A stretch of 64,000 nt of DNA from Fibrobacterota bacterium (GTDB taxonomy: Bacteria; Fibrobacterota; Fibrobacteria; UBA5070). A program made the position numbers and the translations under genes. Numbering within the stretch: position 1 is the stretch's first letter; each line of letters begins with the position of its first letter. The stretch lies in the NCBI GenBank assembly GCA_016715065.1, contig JADKBN010000017.1:1-64000 (forward strand), written 5' to 3'. Positions 48,162 to 57,145 of the stretch are shown here, in pieces. Below the pieces are notes generated by a model. The model had not been told where the DNA came from, did no database searches, and saw only the letters and a program-made list of their open reading frames with translations.

Positions 48162-48929
48162 CTATTTTCCGGCAATCCGGATCGCCAGGGCTTGGGTTGC
48201 CGCCGTGATTGCCAGACCGATCGCGAAGGCTTGGAATGTGGGAAGCAATGGCAGTAGAAACGCCAGCGTCGCGAAAAAGAAGGTCAAGCCGGTGAGAGCC
48301 GGAAGGAATCCTCGCAGCATCCGCGTCACCGCCACCGGCCCTTCCTGTGCCTGCGTGAAGGCTACCAGAATGGTGGTGGAGATCGGAAATGGCGCCAGCA
48401 ATCCGCTCCAGTTGGGCCCCATGCGCTGGGCCAGGGTCGCGATGGTTCCGACCAGCGCCGCGGCCGAGCCCATGCGCGCGGCCAAATCCCAGGAGGGGCG
48501 CGAGGGTGCTGTGGAGGCTTCCCTCGGTTCGGGAACCGAGGGAAGCAGGGCTCTTGCCAGCCACAGCGATACCAGCGCTCCCACCAGGCGGGCCACAACC
48601 CCCAGATCCCATGGCGACATGGCCCAGGCCGAAGCGAGGTAGGCCAGCCAGCCGCCGGGGAGTGCCGCCCACCAGGGCCACTTGAGGCAAAGGCGCGCGT
48701 AGACGTTGGAAAAGACCGCCAATGCCACGATCCCCGACAACGCCGATCGAGCCGAGCCGGCCGCGAAGGCGTGGCCCTGTTCAAGCGTGACCACCAGCAA
48801 AAGCGGTCCGGCCACGAAGGGCAGTGCCGCGATCCAGCCTCCCACGGTGTTCCCCCAGTGTCGTGCGCATAGCGATGCGACACCCACCAGAGCGGGGGCC
48901 AGGAGAAACCGCAACAGCAGCGTGCTCAC
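48162..48929 (-). CDS. Polytopic membrane protein, island target gene
   Basis: 255 residues from GTG 48929 (GTGA overlap with the upstream epimerase stop). About eight hydrophobic segments (STLLLRFLLAPALVGVASL, TVGGWIAALPFVAGPLLLVV, and others) with a TIATLAQRMGPNWSGLLAPFPIS loop. It resembles membrane proteins of unknown function; I cannot name the family. Its last 11 codons lie in the 36-bp repeat, so an integration event probably replaced or regenerated its 3' end. It is the terminal gene of a five-gene minus-strand unit starting at 52543. Confidence 0.75.
   Translation of the reverse strand: MSTLLLRFLLAPALVGVASLCARHWGNTVGGWIAALPFVAGPLLLVVTLEQGHAFAAGSARSALSGIVALAVFSNVYARLCLKWPWWAALPGGWLAYLASAWAMSPWDLGVVARLVGALVSLWLARALLPSVPEPREASTAPSRPSWDLAARMGSAAALVGTIATLAQRMGPNWSGLLAPFPISTTILVAFTQAQEGPVAVTRMLRGFLPALTGLTFFFATLAFLLPLLPTFQAFAIGLAITAATQALAIRIAGK
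48164..48199. repeat. 36-bp direct repeat, right copy
   Basis: Identical to 45652-45687; here it forms the in-frame 3' end of the minus-strand gene 48162-48929. The T of its first cta gives the TAG stop; the left copy gives TGA. Confidence 0.9.
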
Positions 48930-49825
48930 GCCCGCGAGAGCTCCCACCGCACGTGTTCGCGCAGCCGATCCAGGTTGGGAAAGTCCAGCCCGAAGTCTTG
49001 ACGGATTCCGTCCACGGAGAACACGTACGGATCTCTGCCGTATCCCTTGTCCTCCAGGACCACCTCCAGCTCGCGTCCCAGGATCTCCTGGGCCAATTGG
49101 GCGACCTCCGCCCACGAACGCCACTGCGAAGAAAGCGCATAGTGGACGGTGGGAATGGCGCTGGTGCTTGACATCAACGCGAGATAGACTTCCGCGATGT
49201 CGGCGGCGTGCAGAAACTGGGTACCGTCGTGTTGCACCAGATGGATGGCTTCACCGAGCTTGGCGGCCCTGGCCAGGTCGGAAAAACGTCGGTCCGGCTG
49301 GCTCGATGCGCCCTCCACCACGGGTTCTCCAAAGATGTATCCGGGGCGCACGATGTGGACCTGGATCTTGTTCTGGTGTCCGAAGGCGCGCAGGAAGGAT
49401 TCCGTTCCCGCCTTGGTCGCTCCGTAGAAGTCCATGGGTCGGGGAACCATATCCTCGCGGTTGAGGGAGGCCATCTCGCCGCAAGCGGCGGTCGAGCTCG
49501 TGTAGATGATCCGTTTGATGCCCGCGTCGACGGCGGTCTGGAACAGTCGGATGGAAGCTTCCGTGTCGTTTCGGAGCATTTCCAGGCCTGTATCCCCCCA
49601 ACCCAAAGCGATGTGCACCAACGTGTCCGCTCCAGCCAGGACCGGACTCCACGAACCCGGGTCGGTCAGATCCCCGCGCTTGAGCGTGATTCCTTCCACC
49701 TTGCCCAGAGCCGGCACCTTGAGCGGATTTCTGCCCGTGGCCACCACCTGGTGGCCTGCCTGGGCGAGCCGAACGGAGACGTGGCTGCCGATGAAACCAG
49801 TGGCACCTGTGACGACGATCTTCAT
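48926..49825 (-). CDS. NAD(P)-dependent epimerase/dehydratase (extended SDR)
   Basis: 299 residues. VVTGATGFIGSHV is the N-terminal cofactor loop; YTSSTAACGE and YGATKAG give the catalytic Ser and Tyr-x-x-x-Lys; IVRPGYIFGEPVVEG follows. It acts on a nucleotide sugar or related metabolite; the substrate cannot be told. It sits in a minus-strand unit between a putative surface protein and the membrane protein gene, with a GTGA overlap downstream. Confidence 0.87.
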   Translation of the reverse strand: MKIVVTGATGFIGSHVSVRLAQAGHQVVATGRNPLKVPALGKVEGITLKRGDLTDPGSWSPVLAGADTLVHIALGWGDTGLEMLRNDTEASIRLFQTAVDAGIKRIIYTSSTAACGEMASLNREDMVPRPMDFYGATKAGTESFLRAFGHQNKIQVHIVRPGYIFGEPVVEGASSQPDRRFSDLARAAKLGEAIHLVQHDGTQFLHAADIAEVYLALMSSTSAIPTVHYALSSQWRSWAEVAQLAQEILGRELEVVLEDKGYGRDPYVFSVDGIRQDFGLDFPNLDRLREHVRWELSRA

Positions 49826-49837
49826 ATCCGAACCGCT

Positions 49838-50392
49838 TCAGTTGAGGTAGGCGACAAATCCCAACGATAGTTCCAGATGGCTTCCGTCCGATTCGCGACC
49901 AGCCCCCAGCAACAAATCCTGGTGGGGGGACGAGGGCGTGGCCCAGAGAAGTTCCGAGCGCAATCCGAAATTTCCTTTCAAGGCGGCGAGTACGCCCAGT
50001 CCGGTGCCAATTTCTGTCCATGCGGCTTCTCCCAGGCGGGAGTGCTTCTGGGAGCTGTGTCTCCACAGAGCCGGAATGTACAGATCGGCGCCGGCACCCT
50101 GGACGATCACTGCGCCCACTCCCAGGTCCCAGCGCATTTCGGAAACCGTGGTGTCCTGGCCCAGTCCTCGCCGCGTTTCTTCGGAACGGCCCCAAGCGCC
50201 GGTCAACACGATCCTGGGAATGGGACGGATCACGACGTGGCCATCGATCCACAGGCGCGCATCGGCCAAAGGCGGTTGGAGCCAGGTCATCCGGGCACCT
50301 GCGCCGAGTCGGCCCGGCGCGCTCTCGACAGTTTCTGTGATGTACTGGGGGGCTCCGGCCAGGAGCGAGGCGACGAGAGGCAGGAAGGTCAT
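49838..50392 (-). CDS. Putative exported beta-rich protein
   Basis: 184 residues from ATG 50392. A short hydrophobic start (TFLPLVASLLAGAPQ) looks like a signal peptide. The rest alternates beta strands (ARLWIDGHVVIRPIPRIVLTGAWG, RWDLGVGAVIVQGAGADLYIPALW, ELSLGFVAYLN) and ends in an aromatic-poor Asn, suggesting an outer-membrane or surface beta-barrel, but there is no family match. Start overlaps the rsgA stop (ATGA), so it is translationally coupled to it. Confidence 0.6.
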   Translation of the reverse strand: MTFLPLVASLLAGAPQYITETVESAPGRLGAGARMTWLQPPLADARLWIDGHVVIRPIPRIVLTGAWGRSEETRRGLGQDTTVSEMRWDLGVGAVIVQGAGADLYIPALWRHSSQKHSRLGEAAWTEIGTGLGVLAALKGNFGLRSELLWATPSSPHQDLLLGAGRESDGSHLELSLGFVAYLN

Positions 50393-51471
50393 GGGGCTCC
50401 GATCGATTCCAGGATCCGAAGGTAGCTGGACCAACGGTCGGCGTGGATTTCGCCACGTTCCACGGCGTCGGCCACCGCGCAACCGGGCTCCTCCCGGTGG
50501 AGGCAGTCGTTGAATCTGCATTTTCCGAAATACGCATCGAAGTCCGAGAAATACAGCTGCAGTTCGATCGACGACAATCGATGCAAGGCCAGCTCCCTGA
50601 TCCCTGGCGTGTCGATGATCCTTCCGCCGCCGGGAAGTCGGAAAACGCCGCTGCGGGTGGTCGTGTGGCGACCTCGGCCGTCCTTGCGCCGCACCTCGCC
50701 GATTTCCACCGCCGCATCCGGGATCATGGCCCGCACCAGCGAGCTCTTCCCGACACCTGAACTTCCCGCGAAAGCCGCCCAGCGCGTTCCGATGCGCTCT
50801 TGCAACTCCGAGAGCCCCACGCCCGTGTTGGCCGAACCGGCCACGACGGGGATTCCCATCCGGCGGTAGGTGTCCAGATCCGGTAGTGGAGCCAAGTCGG
50901 ATTTGTTCAGAAAGATCATGGGCTCCACTCCACCCAGCTGAGCGGTCACCAAAAAACGATCGATCAGCCGGGGGTGGAAGGGGGGGCGATCGCAGGAGGC
51001 GACGATCACCAGCACATCGAGGTTGGCCGCCACCACGATGTCCAGATGGTCGCGGGCATCCGGGCCGGGCCTGGAAATCCGGGTGACCCTGGGTTGGATG
51101 GAAGTCAGGAGCCATCCGGAGCCGGGAAGGGCGTGGATTTCCACCTTGTCTCCAACGGCCAGGAGCGATTCCTGGGTCAGTCGCAGGCGCGGCGAATACC
51201 AACACTCCACGGTTGTGTCGGGATGGTCCAAGGGTTCCACTTCGCAAGTGCGGCGACTGACTCCCACCACGATGCCGCTGCGGCCTTCGCCGACCACATC
51301 CGGGAGTTTGTCCACCTGGATCTTGCCTTGCCTGCCCCGCAGATCGCGCTTTCGCTTGATCCCACCCATTGGGTCCTCGGCAAAGCCCTCCCGCCAGATC
51401 ATTTCCGCATTCACTCTGCGGGAGCGTGAGAGCCTGCGTCCGCCACTTCGATCGAAATCGGGTTCTTCCAC
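50389..51471 (-). CDS. rsgA: Ribosome small-subunit GTPase RsgA
   Basis: Circularly permuted GTPase needed for late 30S maturation. 360 residues: an OB-like N-terminal domain (GIVVGVSRRTCEVEPLD), then G4 NKSD (FLNKSDLAP), G1 GSSGVGKSS, G3 IIDTPGIRE, and a zinc-binding C-terminal part with FGKCRFNDCLHREEPGCAV. Two starts are possible: GTG 51471 and ATG 51369; the latter has a gagga site and gives a shorter N-terminus beginning GGIKRKRD. It follows the prenyl synthase gene by 16 bp. Confidence 0.95.
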   Translation of the reverse strand: MEEPDFDRSGGRRLSRSRRVNAEMIWREGFAEDPMGGIKRKRDLRGRQGKIQVDKLPDVVGEGRSGIVVGVSRRTCEVEPLDHPDTTVECWYSPRLRLTQESLLAVGDKVEIHALPGSGWLLTSIQPRVTRISRPGPDARDHLDIVVAANLDVLVIVASCDRPPFHPRLIDRFLVTAQLGGVEPMIFLNKSDLAPLPDLDTYRRMGIPVVAGSANTGVGLSELQERIGTRWAAFAGSSGVGKSSLVRAMIPDAAVEIGEVRRKDGRGRHTTTRSGVFRLPGGGRIIDTPGIRELALHRLSSIELQLYFSDFDAYFGKCRFNDCLHREEPGCAVADAVERGEIHADRWSSYLRILESIGAP

Positions 51472-51487
51472 GCTCAGGAGGAATTCC

Positions 51488-52543
51488 TCATCCGGCCAAC
51501 GACCGGATCGAACGATCCTTGAGATCCGTCAGGAGATTCTGGAGGTGGAGTCTGGCCGCGACGTCGGGTAGGTGCACCAATTCGCCGGCGGCCAAATCCA
51601 GCTCCGCAGCAATCATTTCCAGGGACTGCGAAAGAACACCTTCTTCGTGCAGGATCAAAAACAGGGCTTGGGTGGGGAGAGCGGCGAGGTCGGCCAACGA
51701 TCTGCCTGTGAGTTCGCGCCGGATCAGGGCCGGAAAACTGACCAATCCATTGGCGAGGTCCAGCCGGGCGGGTTTGTCCAGGTCGGCGACACCGCCCAGA
51801 TCCAGCAGGTCGTCGACCATTTGGAAGGCCATCCCGAAGTGGTAGCCCAGCCGACCCGCGGCCTCGATCTGTTCCGGGCCAAGCCCTGCGGAAATGGCCC
51901 CACAGCGGCAGCAGGTTTCCAGGAGCGATGCGGTCTTGAGATGGATCACTTCCCGGTACAGCGCCCAGGTGGGAGCCGTGTGCCGGGAAAGGTCCAGCTC
52001 GGCGACTTCACCCGCCACCAGTTGGCAGGAAGCCCGGTTGATCGCCTCCACCACGTCGGGAAGCCGGGTGCGGATGGCCAGTTTCATGGACCGGGCAAAC
52101 ACGTAATCGCCCACTAACACAGCCATTTTGTTGCCCCAACGCAGGGGGGCGGAAGCTTCGCCGCGGCGCAATTCGGATTCGTCGATCACGTCGTCGTGGG
52201 CCAGGGATGCCACGTGCAACAGCTCGATCGCCGCCGCCGAGAGCCTTGCGGCCTCCAGATCCGGCGTGTTGCCAAGCCGGGCGGAAAGCAGCAAAAGCGT
52301 GGAGCGGACCCGCTTTCCTTGGCGTGCGGAAAGCCAGCGCAAGCGCTCCGGAAGCTCGCCGGGAGCGTCTTGCGCCTGCTGGACGAGCAGGTCCCAGGAT
52401 TTGTCCAGATCCTCCCGAATGAGGGTTCTGGCAGATTCCAGGGCCTGAGAGCTCTGGTCCGGATAGCTTGGTGAGGTCGTGGCCTGTGGCACAGTTCTGG
52501 AAAAGTACTCGTTCTCGATCCGGTTGGGCGGGGCTTGCACCAT
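51488..52543 (-). CDS. Polyprenyl (octaprenyl-type) diphosphate synthase
   Basis: Elongates isoprenoid diphosphates for quinone or carrier synthesis. 351 residues. First Asp-rich motif: LAHDDVIDESELRRGEAS (DDxxD); second: AFQMVDDLLDLGG (DDLLD). The RQGKRVRS segment is the IPP-binding Arg/Lys region. Small residues before the first motif (LLHVASLA) suggest medium or long chains. ATG 52543 lacks a clear ribosome site. It opens the minus-strand unit that ends at 48162. Confidence 0.92.
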   Translation of the reverse strand: MVQAPPNRIENEYFSRTVPQATTSPSYPDQSSQALESARTLIREDLDKSWDLLVQQAQDAPGELPERLRWLSARQGKRVRSTLLLLSARLGNTPDLEAARLSAAAIELLHVASLAHDDVIDESELRRGEASAPLRWGNKMAVLVGDYVFARSMKLAIRTRLPDVVEAINRASCQLVAGEVAELDLSRHTAPTWALYREVIHLKTASLLETCCRCGAISAGLGPEQIEAAGRLGYHFGMAFQMVDDLLDLGGVADLDKPARLDLANGLVSFPALIRRELTGRSLADLAALPTQALFLILHEEGVLSQSLEMIAAELDLAAGELVHLPDVAARLHLQNLLTDLKDRSIRSLAG

Positions 52544-52624
52544 GTAGATGGTGTTACCATATTCCCGGATCGGTCTCCACTAGTTGGAGGAACCGCCTGG
52601 AAGACCGAAATGGAAGGAGCTCCA

Positions 52625-53572
52625 ATGAAACCCTCGCGCTGTTCGCTTCTGAGTTTGCTTGGTTTGGCAGGCCTCGCCCTTGCCGTGGAACCAAACACGA
52701 TGGAAGACTACGTGGTGCGCCGTGGACAGACGGTGAGCTACATCGCTTTCATCAAGTACGGTGCCTACAACGATTCCATCGGCGGGATGCTCCGCAAGGA
52801 CAACCCCCAGGTGCAAGACCTGGACAAGATCCAGGTCGGGCAGGTGATCAAGCTTCGCAAAGAGGCCAAGGCGCCGGTGGTGACCGAAAAAGAGCCGGCC
52901 AGACGCATCCAGCTGGCCAGCCGCAAGGCCGTGGTCACCATGGTTCAGGGGTCGGGTGAAATTCGGCGTTTCAAGGGCAAGCGGGAGCCCCTCCAGGCCA
53001 ACCGCTTTCTTTCCATGGGCGATACCATCGTCACCGGAGCGGACGGCTTCGCCGAGCTGATCATCGACAACCAGAGCATCCTTCGGCTTTCGTCAGCCAC
53101 CGAGGTGCGCCTGACGGCCATCCAGGAGCCATCGAAGGTCACTTCGAAGGAATCACGAAGCCTCGTGACGACTTTCTTCTTGGCCCGCGGCAAAACCTGG
53201 ACCAAGGTCCAGAAGTGGGCTGGCGGTCTGGTGCGATACCAGGTCCAGATGCCCAAGGCCGTGGCAGGTGTGCACGGAACGGTCTTCGAAAACGAAGTCA
53301 AGGACGACTCCGCCGCCGTGGTGGCCGTCCATCAGGGCGAGGTGGGTGTCACGGGCGGATCCCCCGCGGAAGCTCCCAAAAAAGGGTGGGCTCCCAAGAA
53401 GGTGTCGGGACCCAAGGAGATCGCCCTCGCCGAATGGGTACAGGTGCTGAAGGATGGACAAAAGCTGGAAGTCAGCAGTGCCGGTGTAGCTGGAGCGCCT
53501 TCCGCGTTCACAGCCGATCCCAACTCCGAGTGGGTGAAGATCAACCAGGAACGCGACTGCCTTTGCGACTGA
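52625..53572 (+). CDS. Exported LysM-FecR domain protein
   Basis: 315 residues from ATG 52625 with an aaggag site at 52614-52619. Signal peptide (SLLSLLGLAGLALA), then a LysM-like module (YVVRRGQTVSYIAFIKYGAYNDSIGGML...LDKIQVGQVIKLRKEA) and a FecR fold (GSGEIRRFKG...LSMGDTIVTGADGFAELIIDNQSILRLSSATEVRL...KAVAGVHGTVFENEV). It is likely a periplasmic sensor that binds peptidoglycan or a partner. It lies 7 bp upstream of the CHASE2 kinase, which is probably its effector; linked LysM-FecR and CHASE2 signalling genes are known in other bacteria. Confidence 0.87.
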   Translation: MKPSRCSLLSLLGLAGLALAVEPNTMEDYVVRRGQTVSYIAFIKYGAYNDSIGGMLRKDNPQVQDLDKIQVGQVIKLRKEAKAPVVTEKEPARRIQLASRKAVVTMVQGSGEIRRFKGKREPLQANRFLSMGDTIVTGADGFAELIIDNQSILRLSSATEVRLTAIQEPSKVTSKESRSLVTTFFLARGKTWTKVQKWAGGLVRYQVQMPKAVAGVHGTVFENEVKDDSAAVVAVHQGEVGVTGGSPAEAPKKGWAPKKVSGPKEIALAEWVQVLKDGQKLEVSSAGVAGAPSAFTADPNSEWVKINQERDCLCD

Positions 53573-53579
53573 ACCGGAC

Positions 53580-55760
53580 ATGATCTCCCTCTCCAAGGCA
53601 AGGCTCCTGTTGGGAGGGTTTGCCGGTCTGGTGCTGTTGTTCATCGCGATCCGTCCTGTCCGTAGCCTCAACCGAGGCTGGCAGGACTTGCTTTCACGAA
53701 GGGCGCCCTCCTTGTCCTCGACCGGGAAGGTGGTCGTCGTGGCCATCGACGACGAAATCATTTCCAAGATGGGGCCTTGGCCTTGGGATCGCGCGTCCAC
53801 CTCCGCGCTGTTTCGAACCGTCGCGGATCTCGATCCGAAGGTGATCGGGTTCGATGGCTACTTCCCTCGTCGCCAGATGGGATCGCCTGGCGACACCGCC
53901 TTCGTGCGGACCCTCCAGGACCTGGGGCGCACGGGCAGGAAGGTGATCCTTCCCTTCCAGCTGGTGGGGGATGCCGAAATCGACACCTTTCCCGCCGATG
54001 CGTTGCCTCCGTACCTGGCCACCTCCACCTTCCAGCTTTTGCAGGACAAACCCGGCTTGGAGAGGTCGGCGATTCCGGGGGCGTTGCGGGTGGTCCATTC
54101 CGATTCGATGTACCAGATCCATTCGGCTCCGGCCGGATTCATCAACAACATGTCCGACCAGGAAGACGGAATCTGTCGTTCCATGATCCACGTCATGCGC
54201 TTCGGGGACGAATTCATCCCGTCGTTCGCCATCGCCCTGGTGGCCGCCTACGGCGACGCGACCTTGGGCGACGTGAGCGTGGAACCCCAGCGCATCCAGA
54301 TCCTGCGCAACGAAATCCCCATCGACGAAAACGGGGCCGTCTACATCCGATACATGGGATCGAGCCCCGCGGTCCCCACGATCCCCGCCGGCGACCTGAT
54401 GGAAAACCCCGCCAAATACGCAAGCCAGGTCGCGGGCAAGATCGTGATCATCGGGGTGACCTCCACGAGCGGCTTGAACCCGGAAGCGGGCGACTTCATC
54501 CGCACCCCGCTGATCCCCAGATATCCCGGCGTGGAATTGTGGGCGGTGGTCGTGGACAACATTTTGGCCAATCGCGTTCCGCGCACCACCACCACCATGC
54601 GGCTATGGGAGCTTTGCTTGGCGGTGTTCCTGGCGGGGGGTAGCTGGGCGTATTTTCGGCGCTTCGGTTCGGATGGACGGTTCTGGGGAATCGCGACCGC
54701 TTCGGTGTTCGCGGTGTTGCTCCTCCAGGTGATCATCGATCGAGCCGCATCGGTCCAGTCCGGGGTGGACCTGCCCCTGTTGGGATTGGTCTTCGCCGTG
54801 GCCGGAGTGCGGCTGTTCCGGCAAGATCCGCTCGTTTCCCCTCCCACCATGCTTTCTCCAGCCACCATCGCCGGCCAAGCCACGGCGGCGATCTCCACCC
54901 GCAGGTTGGGCATCGCCGATCCTGCCCTGCCCGACCCCGACGGCATCCTGCGCATCGGGCGGTTCGAGATCGTCGGGGAGCTGGGACGCGGCGCCATGGG
55001 CGTGGTCCAGAAAGGCTACGATCGCGCCTTGGAACGCCACGTGGCGATCAAGGTCCTCTCGGCGGTGCGTCGCCTGGGCGAACACATGGACGAGAACCTG
55101 AGCCGATTCCAGCGCGAAGCCCGCGCCATCGCCCAGCTCAACCACCCTTCCATCGTCACCATCTTCGAGTACGGCGAATGGCAAGGAAGCTCGTTCATCG
55201 CCATGGAGCTTCTGGACGGGCCCAGCCTGGACAAGCTGTTGCAGGAACACCGGCTGCCCTGGAAGGCCGTTCGCGCCTGGGGACTCCAGCTTCTGGAAGC
55301 GCTGTCGTACGCTCACGTGCGCGGCGTGGTGCATCGCGACATCAAACCCGCCAACGTGATGGCCGTGGACCAGGGGCGTCGCGTCAAGTTGACGGATTTT
55401 GGCTTGGCGTTGCATTCGGACAGTTCTTTGACCCAGGAAGGCCAGATCCTGGGAACGCCCTATTACATGGCCCCGGAGCTGATCGATGGAAAGAAGGGCG
55501 ACGCCCATTCCGACCAGTACGCCCTGGGGGTGCTGTTCTACGAGATGATCTCCCGGCGCCGGCCCTTCGAAGGCGAGGAGGTCCGGCAGATCATGCTGCA
55601 AATCCTGATGCACCCGCCCGCGCCGCTCGGGGCGATCGCTGGCCACGATGTTCCCCACGAGGCGGTTCTGTGCGTGGAGCGGCTGATGGCCAAACAAGCC
55701 GCAGACCGTTTCGCGGACTTGGACGCGGCGATCGAAGTCTGGAAGCGCCTTCCCGCCTAG
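53580..55760 (+). CDS. CHASE2-domain serine/threonine protein kinase
   Basis: 726 residues. An N-terminal membrane segment (LLLGGFAGLVLLFIAI), a periplasmic CHASE2 domain (about 35-330, ending near SGLNPEAGDFIRTPLIPRYPG), three membrane helices at about 340-400, and a cytoplasmic Hanks-type kinase from about residue 459: GELGRGAMGVVQKGYD, VAIKVLS, HRDIKPANVMAV, KLTDFGLAL and GTPYYMAPE, all catalytic motifs intact. The protein probably senses an extracellular or envelope signal, perhaps via the FecR partner, and phosphorylates cytoplasmic targets. Convergent trmFO overlaps its end by 4 bp. Confidence 0.95.
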   Translation: MISLSKARLLLGGFAGLVLLFIAIRPVRSLNRGWQDLLSRRAPSLSSTGKVVVVAIDDEIISKMGPWPWDRASTSALFRTVADLDPKVIGFDGYFPRRQMGSPGDTAFVRTLQDLGRTGRKVILPFQLVGDAEIDTFPADALPPYLATSTFQLLQDKPGLERSAIPGALRVVHSDSMYQIHSAPAGFINNMSDQEDGICRSMIHVMRFGDEFIPSFAIALVAAYGDATLGDVSVEPQRIQILRNEIPIDENGAVYIRYMGSSPAVPTIPAGDLMENPAKYASQVAGKIVIIGVTSTSGLNPEAGDFIRTPLIPRYPGVELWAVVVDNILANRVPRTTTTMRLWELCLAVFLAGGSWAYFRRFGSDGRFWGIATASVFAVLLLQVIIDRAASVQSGVDLPLLGLVFAVAGVRLFRQDPLVSPPTMLSPATIAGQATAAISTRRLGIADPALPDPDGILRIGRFEIVGELGRGAMGVVQKGYDRALERHVAIKVLSAVRRLGEHMDENLSRFQREARAIAQLNHPSIVTIFEYGEWQGSSFIAMELLDGPSLDKLLQEHRLPWKAVRAWGLQLLEALSYAHVRGVVHRDIKPANVMAVDQGRRVKLTDFGLALHSDSSLTQEGQILGTPYYMAPELIDGKKGDAHSDQYALGVLFYEMISRRRPFEGEEVRQIMLQILMHPPAPLGAIAGHDVPHEAVLCVERLMAKQAADRFADLDAAIEVWKRLPA

Positions 55761-57091
55761 ACTTGGGCCTTCCAGGCGCGGGCGGCCTCGAGCGCGCCAT
55801 CTCCTTGGAGCTTCTTGCGCAGGCCTTTGTCTTTTTTCCGGGCGCCCTCGGGGAAGACGGGCTCGGGGAGTAGACCGAAATTCATGTTCATCGGTTGGAA
55901 ATCGGGAGCGTGGTCGGCGCGGGGGGTGGTCAAAAATTGGATCAGGCTTCCCAGCGCACAACTGGCGGGAAGCAATCTGGACTGGCCGGTGCGGATGCGC
56001 AGACCCATCTGGGTGGCCGCATACCAGCCCGTGGCCAACGCCTCCGTATAACCTTCCGCGCCCGTGATCTGACCGGCCAGGAACACCTTGGGGTGCGCGC
56101 GCAGCGAAAAATCTTGCGAGAGCACCGCAGGGCTTTCGACGAAGGAATTGCGGTGCATCGAGCCCAACCGGATGAACTCGGCGTTGGCCAGCGCGGGGAT
56201 CATGGCAAAAAGTCGTTTTTGTTCGCCCCACTTCAGGCGTGTTTGGCATCCCACCAGGTTGTAGAGGGTCCCGGAATCGTTTTCGGCGCGAAGCTGCAGG
56301 GCCGCCCAGGGACGACGTCCCGTCTTGGGATTGTCCAAACCGATCGGACGCAGCGGCCCGTGGCGGAGGGTCTCCACGCCGCGACGGGCCATCTCCTCGA
56401 TGGGAAGGCAGCCTTCGAACAGTTCCTTGGGCTCGAACGGCTTGGGTTCCACCCGGTCGGCTTCCACCAGCCCGGCGATGAAGGCTTCGTACGTGGGCCG
56501 GTCCAAGGGGCAGTTGATGAAATCGGCGCCGTCGCCTTTGTTCCATCGGTTGGCCTTCCAGCACGAGTCCCAGTCCAGGGACTCGGAGGTCACGATGGGG
56601 GCGATGGCATCGAAAAACGACATGCGCGAACTACCCACCAGCAAGGCCAGTTGGGCATGTATCGCCTCGGAGGCCAGCGGGCCTGCGGCTACGATCGTCC
56701 ATCGCTCGGGATCGATCGATTTGGCCTCTTCGCGACGGATGGTCACGTTGGGCAAAGCGGTCAGGGTCGATTCCACCAACTCGGAGAATTTCTCCCGATC
56801 GATCGCCAGCGATTCTCCGGCGGGAACGCGGGCCTGGAAGGCAAGCGGGAGCAGGCTCGATCCCAAGATGGCCAATTCTTCCTTGGCCAGGCCGTGCGCG
56901 GAGGCCAGCCCCAGTCCTTTGAAGCTGTTGGAACAGACCAGTTCCGCCAGGTGCGGGGTGGAATGGGCGGGAGTGCTCACCGAGGGGCGCATTTCCCAGA
57001 GCTCCACGTGGTGTCCGGCGCGGGCCAGAGTCAGGGCGGCTTCGCAGCCGGCCAGGCCACCGCCGATGATTTGGATGGGTTCGTTTTCCAT
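55757..57091 (-). CDS. trmFO: tRNA (uracil-54) methyltransferase TrmFO
   Basis: Makes ribothymidine 54 in tRNA with 5,10-methylene-THF and FAD. 444 residues. IIGGGLAGCEAALTLA is the FAD loop; the conserved C53 lies in AELVCSNSFKG; ITSESLD-like PIVTSESLDWDSCW, LPIEEMARRG and LVGCQTRLKWGEQKR are family blocks; FLAGQITGAEGYTEA ends the FAD domain. It lies divergent from ribBA and convergent with the kinase. Confidence 0.95.
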   Translation of the reverse strand: MENEPIQIIGGGLAGCEAALTLARAGHHVELWEMRPSVSTPAHSTPHLAELVCSNSFKGLGLASAHGLAKEELAILGSSLLPLAFQARVPAGESLAIDREKFSELVESTLTALPNVTIRREEAKSIDPERWTIVAAGPLASEAIHAQLALLVGSSRMSFFDAIAPIVTSESLDWDSCWKANRWNKGDGADFINCPLDRPTYEAFIAGLVEADRVEPKPFEPKELFEGCLPIEEMARRGVETLRHGPLRPIGLDNPKTGRRPWAALQLRAENDSGTLYNLVGCQTRLKWGEQKRLFAMIPALANAEFIRLGSMHRNSFVESPAVLSQDFSLRAHPKVFLAGQITGAEGYTEALATGWYAATQMGLRIRTGQSRLLPASCALGSLIQFLTTPRADHAPDFQPMNMNFGLLPEPVFPEGARKKDKGLRKKLQGDGALEAARAWKAQV

Positions 57092-57145
57092 GTCGAGGCG
57101 AACGATGTAGCAATCCCAGGCCGCGCGGACCTATTATTCGCGCCT

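Larger units (their letters stand above)
45653..48199. mobile_element. AT-rich two-gene island flanked by a 36-bp direct repeat
   Basis: About 2.5 kb lying between two copies of the 3' end of a minus-strand gene. Its two genes, an MBOAT acyltransferase and a GSSx/SGNH-like protein, are clearly more AT-rich and use different codons than every neighbour. No transposase, integrase, plasmid or phage gene and no terminal inverted repeats are visible. The 36-bp duplication is too long for a transposon target duplication but fits a recombinase core site, so the recombinase would have acted in trans or been lost. A homologous or illegitimate origin is possible. Confidence 0.6.

Noticed and set aside
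45653..48199. Island considered as an insertion sequence
   Set aside because: No transposase, no terminal inverted repeats; the 36-bp duplication is too long for an IS target-site duplication.
54603..56564. 653-codon minus-strand ORF across the kinase end and trmFO
   Set aside because: Runs antisense through kinase motifs and out of frame through trmFO; Arg/Pro-rich translation typical of shadow frames.
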